Source: Pseudomonas japonica (GTDB lineage Bacteria > Pseudomonadota > Gammaproteobacteria > Pseudomonadales > Pseudomonadaceae). Taken from it: a stretch of DNA of 64,000 bases. The stretch is from contig NZ_FZOL01000007.1 in the NCBI RefSeq assembly GCF_900188455.1, positions 1-64,000 on the forward strand. The letters are read 5' to 3'. A model generated the notes under the pieces. That model saw only the letters and a list, made by a program, of their open reading frames with translations. It did no database searches and had not been told where the DNA came from. Of this stretch, positions 10,259 to 19,002 are shown piece after piece. Positions within the stretch are counted from its first letter, which is position 1; the number at the start of each line of letters is the position of its first letter. A program made the translations under genes and the position numbers.

Positions 10259-11821
10259 GTGAGCCAAGCCTTGATCGCAGCCCTGCAGAACCCCGCCCTA
10301 TACCCCCATCCGGTGAAGGATTTCCGGGTTATCGAGACGCATATTTCCTGGGTCGTGCTCACGGGCGATTACGCGTACAAGGTCAAGAAACCGATGAATT
10401 TCGGCTTCCTCGACTTCACCGAGCTGTCCAGTCGTGAACACTTTTGCAACGAAGAACTGCGCCTGAACCAGCGCCTGACCGATGGCCTGTACCTGGATGT
10501 CCTGCCGATCACCGGCAGCGCCGAGGCGCCGCAACTGGGTGGCGCTGGCCAGCCGATCGAGTTCGCCCTGAAGATGCGCCAGTTCCCCCAGGAGCAGATG
10601 CTCAGCACCCTGCAGGCGAATGGTGAACTGACCGCCGCGCACATCGACCAGATGGCCAGGCAGATCGCCGAGTTCCACCTGCAAGCACCACGGGTCGCCG
10701 TCGAACATCCGCTGGGTACGCCGGAAAGCGTGATGGCACCGGTTGAACAGAACTTCGAGCAGATCCGTCCGTTCCTCAGCGACAAGGCCGACCTGCAACA
10801 GCTCGACGCCCTGCAGGCCTGGGCCCGCAGCAGCTTCGACCGTCTGCACAAGCTGCTGGCGGAGCGCAAGGCGCAAGGCTTCATCCGCGAATGCCACGGC
10901 GATATCCACCTGGGCAACGCCACCGTCATCGACGGCAAGGTGGTGATCTTCGACTGCATCGAGTTCAACGAACCGTTCCGCCTCACCGACGTCTACGCCG
11001 ACACCGCCTTCCTTGCCATGGACCTGGAAGACCGCGGCCTGAAGTCGCTCTCGCGGCGTTTCGTCAGCCAGTACCTGGAACTCACCGGCGACTACCAGGG
11101 CCTGGAACTGCTGAATTTCTACAAGGCCTACCGCGCCCTGGTGCGGGCCAAGGTCGCACTGTTCAGCATGCCGGCCAACGCCGATGGCGTGCAGCGCGCC
11201 ACCACCCTGCGCCAGTACCGCAACTACGCCAACCTGGCGGAGAGCTACAGCGCCATTCCTTCGCGCCTGCTGGCAATCACTCACGGCGTTTCCGCGGTGG
11301 GCAAGAGCCATGTGGCGATGCGCCTGGTCGAAGCGCTCGGCGCGATCCGCCTGCGCTCGGACGTGGAACGCAAGCGCCTGTTCGGCGAACAGAGCGCAGC
11401 GGCGGCAGGCCAGCTGCAAGCCGGCATCTATAGCACCGACGCCAACCAGGCCACCTATGCGCGCCTGCATCATCTGGCCGAAGTGATCCTGCGCGCTGGT
11501 TTCCCGGTGGTGATCGATGCCACCTACCTGAAACAGGCACAACGCCAGAACGCCGCCGACGTTGCCAGCGAGACCGGCGTGCCGTTCCTGATCCTCGACT
11601 GCAATGCACCGCAAGCCGTCATCGCCAGCTGGCTGGCGCAGCGTCAGGCGGACCAGAACGATCCGTCCGACGCCACCCTGGAAGTGGTTGCCGCGCAGCA
11701 GGCCAGCCGCGATGTCCTGAGCGCCGAGGAACTGCTGCAGAGCAAGCGCGTGGAAACCAACGAAAGCACCAGCCTCGACGACCTGGTCAAGCAGATCCGC
11801 CAACGCCTGCCAGGCCTGTAA
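10259..11821 (+). CDS. Fused aminoglycoside-phosphotransferase-like and P-loop kinase protein
   Basis: This 520-residue cytosolic protein has two parts. Residues about 25-320 look like the APH/choline-kinase fold, with a Lys in DYAYKVKKPMNFGFLDF and a Brenner-like HGDIHLGN with DCIEFN as catalytic and metal motifs. Residues about 340-520 form an AAA/zeta-toxin-like P-loop kinase with GVSAVGKSH. The GTG start has GGAAGGA six bases upstream. The family is widespread in proteobacteria as a bifunctional phosphotransferase/ATP-binding protein with no settled substrate. It is divergent from mrcB. Despite the domain name I see no reason to call it a resistance gene. Confidence 0.8.
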   Translation: MSQALIAALQNPALYPHPVKDFRVIETHISWVVLTGDYAYKVKKPMNFGFLDFTELSSREHFCNEELRLNQRLTDGLYLDVLPITGSAEAPQLGGAGQPIEFALKMRQFPQEQMLSTLQANGELTAAHIDQMARQIAEFHLQAPRVAVEHPLGTPESVMAPVEQNFEQIRPFLSDKADLQQLDALQAWARSSFDRLHKLLAERKAQGFIRECHGDIHLGNATVIDGKVVIFDCIEFNEPFRLTDVYADTAFLAMDLEDRGLKSLSRRFVSQYLELTGDYQGLELLNFYKAYRALVRAKVALFSMPANADGVQRATTLRQYRNYANLAESYSAIPSRLLAITHGVSAVGKSHVAMRLVEALGAIRLRSDVERKRLFGEQSAAAAGQLQAGIYSTDANQATYARLHHLAEVILRAGFPVVIDATYLKQAQRQNAADVASETGVPFLILDCNAPQAVIASWLAQRQADQNDPSDATLEVVAAQQASRDVLSAEELLQSKRVETNESTSLDDLVKQIRQRLPGL

Positions 11822-11828
11822 AACCGCC

Positions 11829-11861
11829 AGAGGCGTGAAGCAGTCCACACTTCACGCCTCT
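11829..11861 (+). terminator. Hairpin after the kinase gene
   Basis: A perfect 12-bp inverted repeat (11829-11840 with 11850-11861) has a 9-base loop, seven bases past the stop codon at 11819-11821. There is no U run, so it may be a weak terminator or an mRNA-stabilising hairpin. Confidence 0.5.
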
Positions 11862-11927
11862 GCTCCGCAGCTTCCGCACCGGGTGACACTATAATGCCAT
11901 TACATGGCCACCCAGGAGGCGCGTTCC

Positions 11928-12272
11928 ATGAATCAGCCACGGCAACTCGACAGCTCGCTGTACGCATTGATTCACAACGAGGACATCACCGGGTTCAACC
12001 GCGAGAAACCGCGAGACGCCAGCATCGATTTTCGTGATGGCGACTTCCGTGGCCTCGACCTGCGCAATCTCGATGCATCGGGCATCGACTTCAGCGGTGC
12101 CTACTTCCGCGCCGCCGACCTGCGCGGCCTCGACCTGCGCGACGTACCGCTGGAGGGTGCGAGCCTGGCCCACGCGCAGATCTCGGGGACCTGGTTCCCG
12201 CCAGAACTGAGCGCCGACGAGATCCTCATGTCGGTGAACTTCGGTACCCGCCTGCGCTATCGCACACGCTGA
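11928..12272 (+). CDS. Pentapeptide-repeat protein
   Basis: This 114-residue protein has a central block of A(D/N)LXX-type pentapeptides (DFRGLDLRNLDASGIDFSGAYF, RAADLRGLDLRDVPLEGASL) that should fold as a short right-handed quadrilateral beta-helix. AGGAGG lies 8 bases before the ATG at 11928, so I prefer it over the ATG 24 bases upstream. A TATAAT at 11890-11895 could be its -10 box, though no good -35 is visible. Small proteins of this class have no common function; Qnr-like gyrase protection would need far more repeats. Confidence 0.75.
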   Translation: MNQPRQLDSSLYALIHNEDITGFNREKPRDASIDFRDGDFRGLDLRNLDASGIDFSGAYFRAADLRGLDLRDVPLEGASLAHAQISGTWFPPELSADEILMSVNFGTRLRYRTR

Positions 12273-12308
12273 AACGCTCCGGCGCGCCCCGCCGGACAGC
12301 TTCTTCCC

Positions 12309-12349
12309 AGCGGCACTGGCAAATAGCCGCGTTATCGCCAAGTGCCGCT
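12309..12349. repeat. Inverted repeat between the pentapeptide and TfoX genes
   Basis: A 9-bp perfect inverted repeat (12309-12317 and 12341-12349) encloses a 23-base loop. A second 7-bp pair lies at 12278-12284 and 12290-12296. Both are in the 142-bp gap between the two rightward genes. They could be a weak terminator or a processing structure. Confidence 0.35.
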
Positions 12350-12414
12350 ACACTCCTCATTGATTACCCGCGACTTCCTCCACAAGATCCGTTCAGCCGG
12401 CGCAAGGAGGCTTG

Positions 12415-12687
12415 ATGAACGACGAACTCCAGCACCTGAAGAATCTTGGCAAGACCTCGGCGCAATGGCTGCACGCGGTAGGCATCCACAGCGCATCGGA
12501 CCTCCGCCGCCTCGGTGCGGTGGATGCCTATCGGGCGGTACGCACGCGGGGATTCCGGGCATCGAAGGTGCTGCTGTACGCGATTGAAGGCGCTCTGCTG
12601 GATATCCACTGGAACGACATACCCTTGGAGCGCAAGAACGCCCTGAACCAGCAATTCGATGCGACGACCCAGCGGAAAAAAAATTGA
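12415..12687 (+). CDS. TfoX C-terminal-domain protein
   Basis: This 90-residue protein consists of a TfoX/Sxy C-terminal-like helix-hairpin-helix domain: LKNLGKTSAQWLHAVGIHSASDLRRLGAVDAYRAV. It lacks the N-terminal domain of full TfoX competence regulators, so a role in natural transformation should not be assumed. AAGGAGG is four bases before the ATG. A lysine-rich tail (QRKKN) ends the protein just upstream of the prrF promoter. Confidence 0.8.
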   Translation: MNDELQHLKNLGKTSAQWLHAVGIHSASDLRRLGAVDAYRAVRTRGFRASKVLLYAIEGALLDIHWNDIPLERKNALNQQFDATTQRKKN

Positions 12688-12706
12688 AAAATTGTGGATT
12701 GGCCGA

Positions 12707-12734
12707 TTGACTTCGAAATGAGAATCGTTATGAT
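12707..12734 (+). promoter_or_regulatory. prrF promoter overlapped by a Fur box
   Basis: TTGACT (12707-12712) and TATGAT (12729-12734) are spaced by 16 bp. The stretch 12714-12732 matches the 19-bp Fur consensus at 13 positions, including the core TGANAATCNTTAT, and covers the spacer and -10. Iron-loaded Fur bound there would block transcription, so the RNA should be made when iron is scarce. Confidence 0.85.
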
Positions 12735-12740
12735 TATCAC

Positions 12741-12855
12741 AACTGGTCGCGAGACTGGTTGGATAAGCTGAAAGACCTTGGTTCGGACTCTCAGATTATC
12801 TCCTCATCAGGCTAATCACGGTTATTGACCCGGCAGTTTTGCCGGGTCTTTTTTT
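12741..12855 (+). ncRNA. prrF: PrrF iron-responsive small RNA
   Basis: The roughly 115-nt RNA starts AACTGGTCGCGAGA and contains the conserved core at about 12790-12820 (CTCAGATTATCTCCTCATCA then GGCTAATCACGG) that pairs with target mRNAs in P. aeruginosa. It ends in an 8-bp terminator stem (12827-12834 with 12841-12848) and seven T. PrrF represses iron-containing enzymes and storage proteins under iron limitation, as RyhB does in enterics. Only one copy is here, whereas P. aeruginosa has two in tandem. The identification rests on recognised sequence, promoter, Fur box and heme-gene context. Confidence 0.92.
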
Positions 12856-12867
12856 GCCCGCGATTCT

Positions 12868-13767
12868 TCATTTCAGATCGGCGCAGTAGTCCCGCTTCGG
12901 CAGGGCTGCGGTGAACCAGACATAATCCGCTTCCTGCGCATCGACCGGCTCGCCGACCTGCACCAGCATCAGCACCTGGTTATCCGAGGCCGCACCGAGA
13001 TCCGCCAGATGCAGCGGCACACCGACATCCTTGCGCGCGTGCTGCCCACCGGCCAGCAGCAGCGCCGGCGCGGGCGCCTGAAGCAGGCGCTGGGCCATGC
13101 GCCGATCACGTTGCTGCTGCACCGCGAGCATGGCGGGCAGTTGGCTCTCCGGAAGCATGCCGCAATGGCCCGCGCGCACCTCTTCCAGCAACACCTCCCG
13201 CACCGCCGGCGCGTTGGAGCGCGGGCCGCTCAATGCCGGGGGATTACGATAGATGCTCTTCATTTCGTCGCGATCAAGATTGGCCGCCAGCAGCGGATAG
13301 CCGCGGGTGAACGCGTCGCGCAGCAGCGGGGCATAGAACGTCCAGTCCCACCCCTGGCGCCAGTCGATGGCGGCGGCCAGATCATCCGACAATGGTTGCT
13401 GCTGACGTACTGCATCGACCTTGACCTGCTGCACCGGCTCGAGCATTTCCAGCAACAGGCTGCCCTGCGGCCGCTGCTGGTTCAGCGCCTGCAACAGCCA
13501 GAGCTGCAGCGCGTGGTGATCGGGATTGTCGTGCTGCTCGCCCACCACCACCCGCGGCGCCGCGGCCAGCCGCTCAACCAGTTGCGATGGTGTCAGCAGC
13601 TTGCCGCTGGCGGTTTCGCGGATCTGGCCCAGTTCGGCGTGCTCGCGCCCTTCCGGGCTCTGCCATTCCGGCAACGCCGGTAACGGCGGCAGCGCGGCAG
13701 TGGAGTGACATCCCGCCAGACTCCAGGCCAGCAGAAACAGGATGGCAAAAGACCAGGACCGGGACAT
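12868..13767 (-). CDS. ChaN-family heme-binding lipoprotein (PhuW-like)
   Basis: This 299-residue protein belongs to the ChaN/DUF399 family of iron-regulated lipoproteins that bind heme. The lipobox SLAGC follows a short signal peptide. The family motif (A)PRVVVGEQHDNPDHH lies near residue 70, and LLLAGGQHARKDVGVPLHL lies near the C-terminus. I chose the ATG at 13767, where AGGAG is placed correctly; a TTG two codons upstream is less likely. It is the last gene of hmuTUV-chaN and corresponds in position to phuW of P. aeruginosa. It converges with prrF. Confidence 0.85.
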   Translation of the reverse strand: MSRSWSFAILFLLAWSLAGCHSTAALPPLPALPEWQSPEGREHAELGQIRETASGKLLTPSQLVERLAAAPRVVVGEQHDNPDHHALQLWLLQALNQQRPQGSLLLEMLEPVQQVKVDAVRQQQPLSDDLAAAIDWRQGWDWTFYAPLLRDAFTRGYPLLAANLDRDEMKSIYRNPPALSGPRSNAPAVREVLLEEVRAGHCGMLPESQLPAMLAVQQQRDRRMAQRLLQAPAPALLLAGGQHARKDVGVPLHLADLGAASDNQVLMLVQVGEPVDAQEADYVWFTAALPKRDYCADLK

Positions 13768-13776
13768 GCGCAACTC

Positions 13777-14544
13777 CTATCGGGCAATGATGAGCGGATG
13801 CCCTCGCTCGGGATGAGGCTGGACCAGCACGTCGAGGCCGAACACTGCCTTCAGCGCCTCGGGCCGCAACACCCGCTCGGGCGTATCGAAGGCATGAGGC
13901 TGGCCGCTTTCCAGCAACAGGATACGATCACAATAGCGTGCGGCCAGGTTCAGGTCGTGAAGGATCACCAGCACCGCGGCGCCACGATCGGCAAACCCGC
14001 GCACCGCCTGCAGGGTGGTGTGCTGATGCAACGGGTCGAGCGCGGAAGTCGGCTCGTCCAGCAGCAGGGTCCTGCCCTCCTCGCCCGGCCACAACTGCGC
14101 CAGGACCCGCGCCAGATGCACGCGCTGACGTTCGCCACCGGAAAGTGCCAGATAGCTGCGCCCGGCCAGGTGCAAGGCATCCGTCGCTTGCAGCGCGGCG
14201 CTGACGATCTCCCGATCGCGGTCCTGCCCGGTGCGATGGGGCAAGCGCCCCATACCCACCACTTCCTCGACCTGGAAAGCGAAACCCAGGCTCGATGCTT
14301 GCGGCAGCACGGCCAGGCGTTGGGCGCGTTCATGCCCTGGCCAGTCCGACAGCGCACGCTCATGCAGCAACACGCGTCCACGAGTGGGTGCCAGTTCGCC
14401 ACACAAGGCACCGAGCAAGGTGCTCTTGCCGGCCCCGTTGGGCCCGAGCACGCCCAGTACCTCGCCGGGTCGCACCCCGAGCTCGATGCCGTCGAGCACG
14501 GTGCTGCGCCCGCGAACCACCTGCAGATCCTCGACCTGAAGCAT
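13777..14544 (-). CDS. hmuV: Heme ABC transporter ATP-binding protein
   Basis: This 255-residue ATPase powers heme import. The Walker A motif is GPNGAGKST near residue 34-42. The ABC signature is [18 protein letters not shown], Walker B is [13 protein letters not shown], and the switch histidine lies in [17 protein letters not shown]. Its ATG overlaps the hmuU stop codon by one base (TGATG), so the proteins are made in step. Vitamin B12 and siderophore importers share this fold; the neighbouring ChaN and HmuT favour heme. Confidence 0.92.
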   Translation of the reverse strand: MLQVEDLQVVRGRSTVLDGIELGVRPGEVLGVLGPNGAGKSTLLGALCGELAPTRGRVLLHERALSDWPGHERAQRLAVLPQASSLGFAFQVEEVVGMGRLPHRTGQDRDREIVSAALQATDALHLAGRSYLALSGGERQRVHLARVLAQLWPGEEGRTLLLDEPTSALDPLHQHTTLQAVRGFADRGAAVLVILHDLNLAARYCDRILLLESGQPHAFDTPERVLRPEALKAVFGLDVLVQPHPERGHPLIIAR

Positions 14545-15581
14545 CAGGCACGCCCCCGCAACAACAAATAGAGAAAGAACGGCGCGCCGATGAAGGCGGT
14601 CACGATACCGATCGGCAGTTCCGCCGGCGCCAGCGCCAAGCGCGCGATCAGATCGGCGAACAGCAGCAGCGAAGCCCCCGCCAGCAAGGAAGCCGGCAGC
14701 AACACACGGTGATCCGGCCCGACCAGGAGACGTACCAGGTGCGGCACCACCAGGCCGATGAAGCCGATCAACCCCGCCGCCGCCACCGCCGCACCGACGC
14801 CCAGGGCGGTGCAGAACACCAGTTCACGCTTGAGTTTCTCGACGTCGAAGCCCAGGTGCCGCGCCTCCGACTCGCCCAGCAACAAGGCGTTCAGCGCTTC
14901 GGCGCGGCGCGGCAACCACAGCGCCACGGCACTCGCCACCAGCACCAGCGGCCACAGGCGCTGATAGCTGGCACCGTTGAGACTGCCCAGGTTCCAGAAG
15001 GTCAGGGTGCGCAGGGTGGCGTCGTCGGCCATGTAGGTGAACAGGCCCACCGCCGAACTGGCCAGCGCGGTCAGGGCGATCCCGGCGAGCAGCATGGTGG
15101 CGACGCTGGTCTGCCCGTCGCGCCGCCCCAGTCGATAGACCAGCGCGGTCACGCCAAGGCCGCCGAGAAAAGCGCACAGCGACAGCAGGTACGGTGCGAA
15201 CGCTTCCGGCACGCCTCCAGCCCAGGAACTGCCGACAATGGCAATCGCCGCACCGAGTGCCGCACCGCTGGACACCCCGACCAGACCGGGATCGGCCAGC
15301 GGGTTGCGAAACAGGCCCTGCATGGCCACGCCAGCCAGGGCCAGCACCGCGCCCACGGCCAGACCCAGCAGGGTCCGTGGCAGGCGGATCTGACCGAGGA
15401 TCAGTTCGGCCTGCTCCAGTCCGTCCCCGGTCACCGGCATACCGAGCAGACGCAGACCGGCGCGCAGGGTATCCAGCAACGGCAGGCTGACCGGCCCGAG
15501 CGCCAGCGACAACCAGGTCGCCAGCAGACACAGCACGCCAAGGGCGATGAACAGCGTGCGTGGTTTCACCAGTCGGATCAT
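14544..15581 (-). CDS. hmuU: Heme ABC transporter permease (FecCD family)
   Basis: This 345-residue inner-membrane permease has about ten predicted helices. The FecCD-type cytoplasmic loop and the glycine-rich segment [23 protein letters not shown] near residue 265 contact the ATPase. It would work as a homodimer with HmuV and the periplasmic HmuT. The first four bases overlap the end of hmuT (ATGA), and the last base overlaps hmuV. Confidence 0.92.
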   Translation of the reverse strand: MIRLVKPRTLFIALGVLCLLATWLSLALGPVSLPLLDTLRAGLRLLGMPVTGDGLEQAELILGQIRLPRTLLGLAVGAVLALAGVAMQGLFRNPLADPGLVGVSSGAALGAAIAIVGSSWAGGVPEAFAPYLLSLCAFLGGLGVTALVYRLGRRDGQTSVATMLLAGIALTALASSAVGLFTYMADDATLRTLTFWNLGSLNGASYQRLWPLVLVASAVALWLPRRAEALNALLLGESEARHLGFDVEKLKRELVFCTALGVGAAVAAAGLIGFIGLVVPHLVRLLVGPDHRVLLPASLLAGASLLLFADLIARLALAPAELPIGIVTAFIGAPFFLYLLLRGRA

Positions 15582-16456
15582 GGCGCCAGTCGCGCCTTCG
15601 CCGCCGGATAGAAGGCCTGGGCCAGCGCATGCAGGCCGGCCGGCAGCCGTGGACCGAGACCGCCGACCAGCAGGGTCGGGTCGAGGTCGACCAGGCGTTT
15701 TTCCTTGGCCGCGCGGGATGCGGCCAGGGCCGGGTTCTCCTTGAGCAGCGCCTGCAGGGCCGCGTCACCGGCCAGGGCGCGGTCGGAGAACACCACCACC
15801 TGCGGGTTCAGCGCCGCCAGGGTCTCGCTGGAGAAGTTCTTGTAGCCCTCGTGGTCCGCCAGATTGTGTCCGCCCGCCTGCTCAATCAGCCAGTCGCCTG
15901 CGGTGCCCTTGCCGGCGATCATCGGTTTGGCACCAGCGTGGCCTACCAGCAGGATCACGCCGGGTGCCTTATCCGCACCCTGAGCGGTTTTGATTCGCTC
16001 GCGCAGGCTGTCGAGCTGCTTGCGGTAGTCGCTGTAGCGCTGCTCGGCCTGCTCCGGCTTGCCCAGAAGCTCGCCGAGGTGCTTGAGGTTGAGCTGCACG
16101 GCCTCAAGATCGGCGCGACTGGAAAACAGTTCGACCCGCACCCCGGCGCCGCGGATCTGCGCCAGTACCGGCGGCGGCCCCATTTCCTCGGTACCGACCA
16201 GCACGTCAGGGCGCAGGCTCAGCACCCCCTCGGCGGACAGCTGACGCTGGTAACCGATGCTCGGCAAGGCTTTCAGCGATTCGGGATGCTGGCTGGTGGT
16301 ATCGACGCCGACCAGACGCGACTCGGCGCCGAGTTCGGCGATCCACTCGCTCAGCGCGCCACCGGCGCTGACCCAGCGTTGCGGCAGTTGCTCCGCCTGC
16401 ACCGGGTTGAAGACAAGCCCGATACAAAGGGCGATCAGGCTGGCACATCGGCGCAT
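15578..16456 (-). CDS. hmuT: Periplasmic heme-binding protein of the heme ABC transporter
   Basis: This 292-residue protein has an Sec signal peptide (residues 1-21, ending VQAEQ) and the two-lobed class III binding-protein fold of the heme and siderophore family. Features include RLVGVDTTSQHPESLKALPSIGYQRQLSAEGVLSLRPDVLVGT and, in the second lobe, LNPQVVVFSDRAL. A conserved Tyr in the SIGYQRQ region is the usual heme ligand. It is the first gene of hmuTUV-chaN and lies behind a Fur-box promoter. No TonB-dependent heme receptor or PhuS-type heme chaperone gene is adjacent. Confidence 0.9.
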   Translation of the reverse strand: MRRCASLIALCIGLVFNPVQAEQLPQRWVSAGGALSEWIAELGAESRLVGVDTTSQHPESLKALPSIGYQRQLSAEGVLSLRPDVLVGTEEMGPPPVLAQIRGAGVRVELFSSRADLEAVQLNLKHLGELLGKPEQAEQRYSDYRKQLDSLRERIKTAQGADKAPGVILLVGHAGAKPMIAGKGTAGDWLIEQAGGHNLADHEGYKNFSSETLAALNPQVVVFSDRALAGDAALQALLKENPALAASRAAKEKRLVDLDPTLLVGGLGPRLPAGLHALAQAFYPAAKARLAP

Positions 16457-16537
16457 TGGGAAGCTTCCTGTTCATGACGGTTCAAGGGAGGCAACGGACA
16501 GGGTATAAAGGCGTCCGGCGCCATCGGGGCCAGCAAT

Positions 16538-16565
16538 TTGATAATTATTTGCATTTGAGCGTCAA
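16538..16565 (-). promoter_or_regulatory. hmuT promoter overlapped by a Fur box
   Basis: On the minus strand TTGACG (16560-16565) and TATCAA (16538-16543) have a 16-bp spacer. The stretch 16540-16558 resembles the Fur box; its 14-base core TGCAAATAATTATC matches TGATAATCATTATC at 11 positions. This predicts iron-repressed heme uptake. The box is also about 36 bp upstream of the divergent Rieske gene. Confidence 0.75.
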
Positions 16566-16593
16566 GCCGCCAGCAATCGCCACGGAACTCCCT

Positions 16594-16914
16594 GTGAAGC
16601 ACTTCCTTTGTCATTCCGCCGAACTGGGCGAAGGCCAGAGCCGAGGATTCAGCCACGCCGGCCTGGAACTGCTCGGCGTGCGCCGCCAGGGCCAGGTCTA
16701 CCTGTACCGCAACCGTTGCCCGCACCGCGGGATCCCGCTGAACTGGCAGCCGGAACAGTTTCTCGACAGCAGCGCCAGCCTGATCGCCTGCGCCCATCAT
16801 GGCGCGCTGTTCCTGATCGAAAGTGGCGAATGCGTCGCCGGCCCCTGCGAGGGCGACGCCTTGCAGGCCCTGGACTGCCACGAAGACAGCCAGGGCATCT
16901 GGCTCAAGGATTGA
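16594..16914 (+). CDS. Small Rieske [2Fe-2S] protein
   Basis: This 106-residue soluble protein is a single Rieske domain. The cluster ligands are visible as CPHRG and, after the usual gap, CAHHG. I use the GTG at 16594 ([14 protein letters not shown]): upstream in-frame codons are poor and overlap the hmuT promoter, though its ribosome site is also weak. Such proteins resemble ferredoxin components of oxygenases or nitrite reductase small subunits, but no oxygenase is nearby. It is divergent from hmuT and its last 11 bp overlap the end of sfsA. Confidence 0.82.
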   Translation: MKHFLCHSAELGEGQSRGFSHAGLELLGVRRQGQVYLYRNRCPHRGIPLNWQPEQFLDSSASLIACAHHGALFLIESGECVAGPCEGDALQALDCHEDSQGIWLKD

Positions 16915-17617
16915 GCAGCACCGGCAAGGCACGATCGATGCGCACCTGCTGGTTGTCCAGCGCAACGCCGTAGGCCAGCACTTCCACACCGTCGAGCTGC
17001 GCCGCGCGCAAGGCCATGGCATAGCCCGGGTCGATTTCTTCTGCCGGGCGCACGCCTTCGATACCGCCGAGGTTCACACAATAGAGCTGCACCGCGCGCA
17101 CGCCCTGGCGAGCCAGTGCCGCCAGTTCGCGCAGGTGCTTGGCGCCACGCTGGGTGACCGCATCGGGAAAGGCGGCGATGGTGCTGCCGTCGAAACCGAG
17201 CGTCACGCTCTTGACTTCGACATAGGCCAGACCGCTGTCGAAGGTCAGTTGGAAGTCGATGCGGCTTTTCTCTTCACCGTAAGGCACTTCACGGCGCAAG
17301 GAGGTGAAGCCTGCCAGCTCACGGATCACCCCGGCCCGCAGTGCTTCCTCGACGATGGCATTGGCCCGCCCGGTATTGACGCAAGCCAGGCGCCCCTGCG
17401 GGGTTTCGCTGATTTCCCAGGTACCCGGCAGCTTGCGCTTGGGGTCGCTGGAGCGGCTGAACCAGACCTGGCCACCCTCCTTCATGCAATTGAGCATCGA
17501 GCCGGTATTGGGGCAATGAATGGTCAGTTGCTCGCCGTCGAGGGTTTCGATATCGGCGAGAAAGCGCTTGTAGCGCCGTACCAGTCGGGCCTCTTCGAGC
17601 ACAGGAGAAAAGAACAT
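16904..17617 (-). CDS. sfsA: SfsA family protein (sugar fermentation stimulation protein)
   Basis: This 237-residue protein carries the SfsA signatures: [29 protein letters not shown] near the N-terminus and the nuclease-like [12 protein letters not shown]...[10 protein letters not shown] core in the middle. The fold includes an OB-like DNA-binding part and a restriction-enzyme-like core. Its physiological role is unsettled; the name comes from an E. coli overexpression phenotype. Its start overlaps the stop of the aminotransferase gene (TGATG), indicating one transcript. Confidence 0.92.
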   Translation of the reverse strand: MFFSPVLEEARLVRRYKRFLADIETLDGEQLTIHCPNTGSMLNCMKEGGQVWFSRSSDPKRKLPGTWEISETPQGRLACVNTGRANAIVEEALRAGVIRELAGFTSLRREVPYGEEKSRIDFQLTFDSGLAYVEVKSVTLGFDGSTIAAFPDAVTQRGAKHLRELAALARQGVRAVQLYCVNLGGIEGVRPAEEIDPGYAMALRAAQLDGVEVLAYGVALDNQQVRIDRALPVLLNP

Positions 17618-18789
17618 CAGCCTTGCCAGCTCCGCAGACCGCGGGCAATCCGCTCCACCGCCTCGTGCAGGCGCGGCAGGCTCTGGGTATAGGCGAAACG
17701 CACATGATGACTGGCCTGGTGGCGGCCGAAGTCGATGCCCGGCGTGAACGCGATGTGCTCGGTTTCGAGGAAGTGCCGGCAGAAGGCGAAGGCGTCACCG
17801 CCGAACTTGCTGATGTCGGCATATAGATAGAAGGCACCTTGCGGCACCACGGCGATGCCAAAGCCCAGTTCACGCAGGGCCGGTAGGAGGAAATCGCGGC
17901 GGCGGGCAAATTCGGCGCGGCGCTCCTCGAGGATTTCGATGGTGCGAGGCTCGAAGCAGGCCAGCGCGGCATGCTGGGCCATGCTCGGGGCACTGATATA
18001 GAGGTTTTGCGCCAGCTTCTCCAACTCGGGGATCGCCGCCGGTGGCGCGACCAGCCAGCCGAGACGCCATCCGGTCATGCCGAAATATTTTGAGAAACTA
18101 TTCAGGATAAAGGCCTGGTCGTCGACTTCCAGGGCGCTGGGTGCATCCATGCCGTAGGTCAGGCCATGGTAGATCTCATCCACCACCAGGTGGCCGTTGT
18201 GCGCACGGGTCGCCCGGGACAGCCCGGCCAGGGCGTCACGGTCCAGCACGGTGCCGGTCGGGTTGGCCGGCGACGCCACCAGGGCGCCGACGGTGTCGTG
18301 GTCCCAATAGCGCTCGACCAGGTCGGCGTTGAGTTGATAGTTGACCTCCGGCCCCACCGGCACCAGTTGCGCCCCACCCTCCACCAGACGCAGGAAGTGG
18401 CGATTGCAGGGGTAACCCGGGTCGGCCAGCAGCCAGTGCTTGCCCGGATCGACCAGCAGGCTGCTGGCCAGCAGCAGGGCCCCGGAACCGCCAGGTGTAA
18501 TAAGGATGCGTTGCGGGTCGATGCTCAAGCCGTAGCGCGTGGCATAGAAACCGGAGATCGCTTCGCGCAGCGCCGGCAGGCCGCGGGCCGCGGTGTAGCG
18601 GGTATGCCCGGCGGCCAGCGCGGCCTGCCCGGCTTCGACGATGGGGGCGGCGGTGGAAAAGTCCGGCTCGCCGATCTCCAGGTGGATCACGTCGTGACCG
18701 GCCGCCTGCAGTTCGTTGGCCCGCGCCAGCAATGCCATGACATGGAAAGGTTCGATGGCGCGACTGCGCGCACTGTAGGGCTGAGCCAT
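17617..18789 (-). CDS. Class I/II pyridoxal-phosphate aminotransferase
   Basis: I start this 390-residue protein at the ATG at 18789 ([10 protein letters not shown]), which has GAGAAGG just upstream; the frame stays open further but without a good start. The PLP lysine is in [17 protein letters not shown], and the cofactor phosphate region includes [19 protein letters not shown]. It belongs to the aspartate/aromatic aminotransferase group; the exact substrate cannot be read from sequence. The corresponding P. aeruginosa gene also lies next to dksA. It is divergent from dksA across 213 bp. Confidence 0.88.
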   Translation of the reverse strand: MAQPYSARSRAIEPFHVMALLARANELQAAGHDVIHLEIGEPDFSTAAPIVEAGQAALAAGHTRYTAARGLPALREAISGFYATRYGLSIDPQRILITPGGSGALLLASSLLVDPGKHWLLADPGYPCNRHFLRLVEGGAQLVPVGPEVNYQLNADLVERYWDHDTVGALVASPANPTGTVLDRDALAGLSRATRAHNGHLVVDEIYHGLTYGMDAPSALEVDDQAFILNSFSKYFGMTGWRLGWLVAPPAAIPELEKLAQNLYISAPSMAQHAALACFEPRTIEILEERRAEFARRRDFLLPALRELGFGIAVVPQGAFYLYADISKFGGDAFAFCRHFLETEHIAFTPGIDFGRHQASHHVRFAYTQSLPRLHEAVERIARGLRSWQG

Positions 18790-19002
18790 TGGCCTTCTCT
18801 CAATTGGTACTAAACTGATGATTCTACCCGCGCGCCGCGGCGAACGTCTGGGTAAACCTCGCTGTCCTACCGGAGATAACCGGGAGTAGCGCACCCCGAT
18901 CCTATCTGGTAAGTTCGGCGGCTCGCAGTCGCAGGGCCGGCGGTCGCCGGAGATGGAAGTAATCCTGCGCATTGGATCAGATGAGTGAGAGGCGGTCTAT
19001 TC

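Noticed and set aside
10259..11821. Aminoglycoside resistance gene
   Set aside because: The APH-like half belongs to a core-genome fusion family with a P-loop kinase half; nothing suggests drug modification.
12415..12687. Competence regulator TfoX/Sxy
   Set aside because: Only the C-terminal domain is present, so a competence role is not supported.
12856..12867. A second prrF copy or PrrH
   Set aside because: The PrrF terminator is followed almost at once by the end of the ChaN gene; no second core sequence is present.
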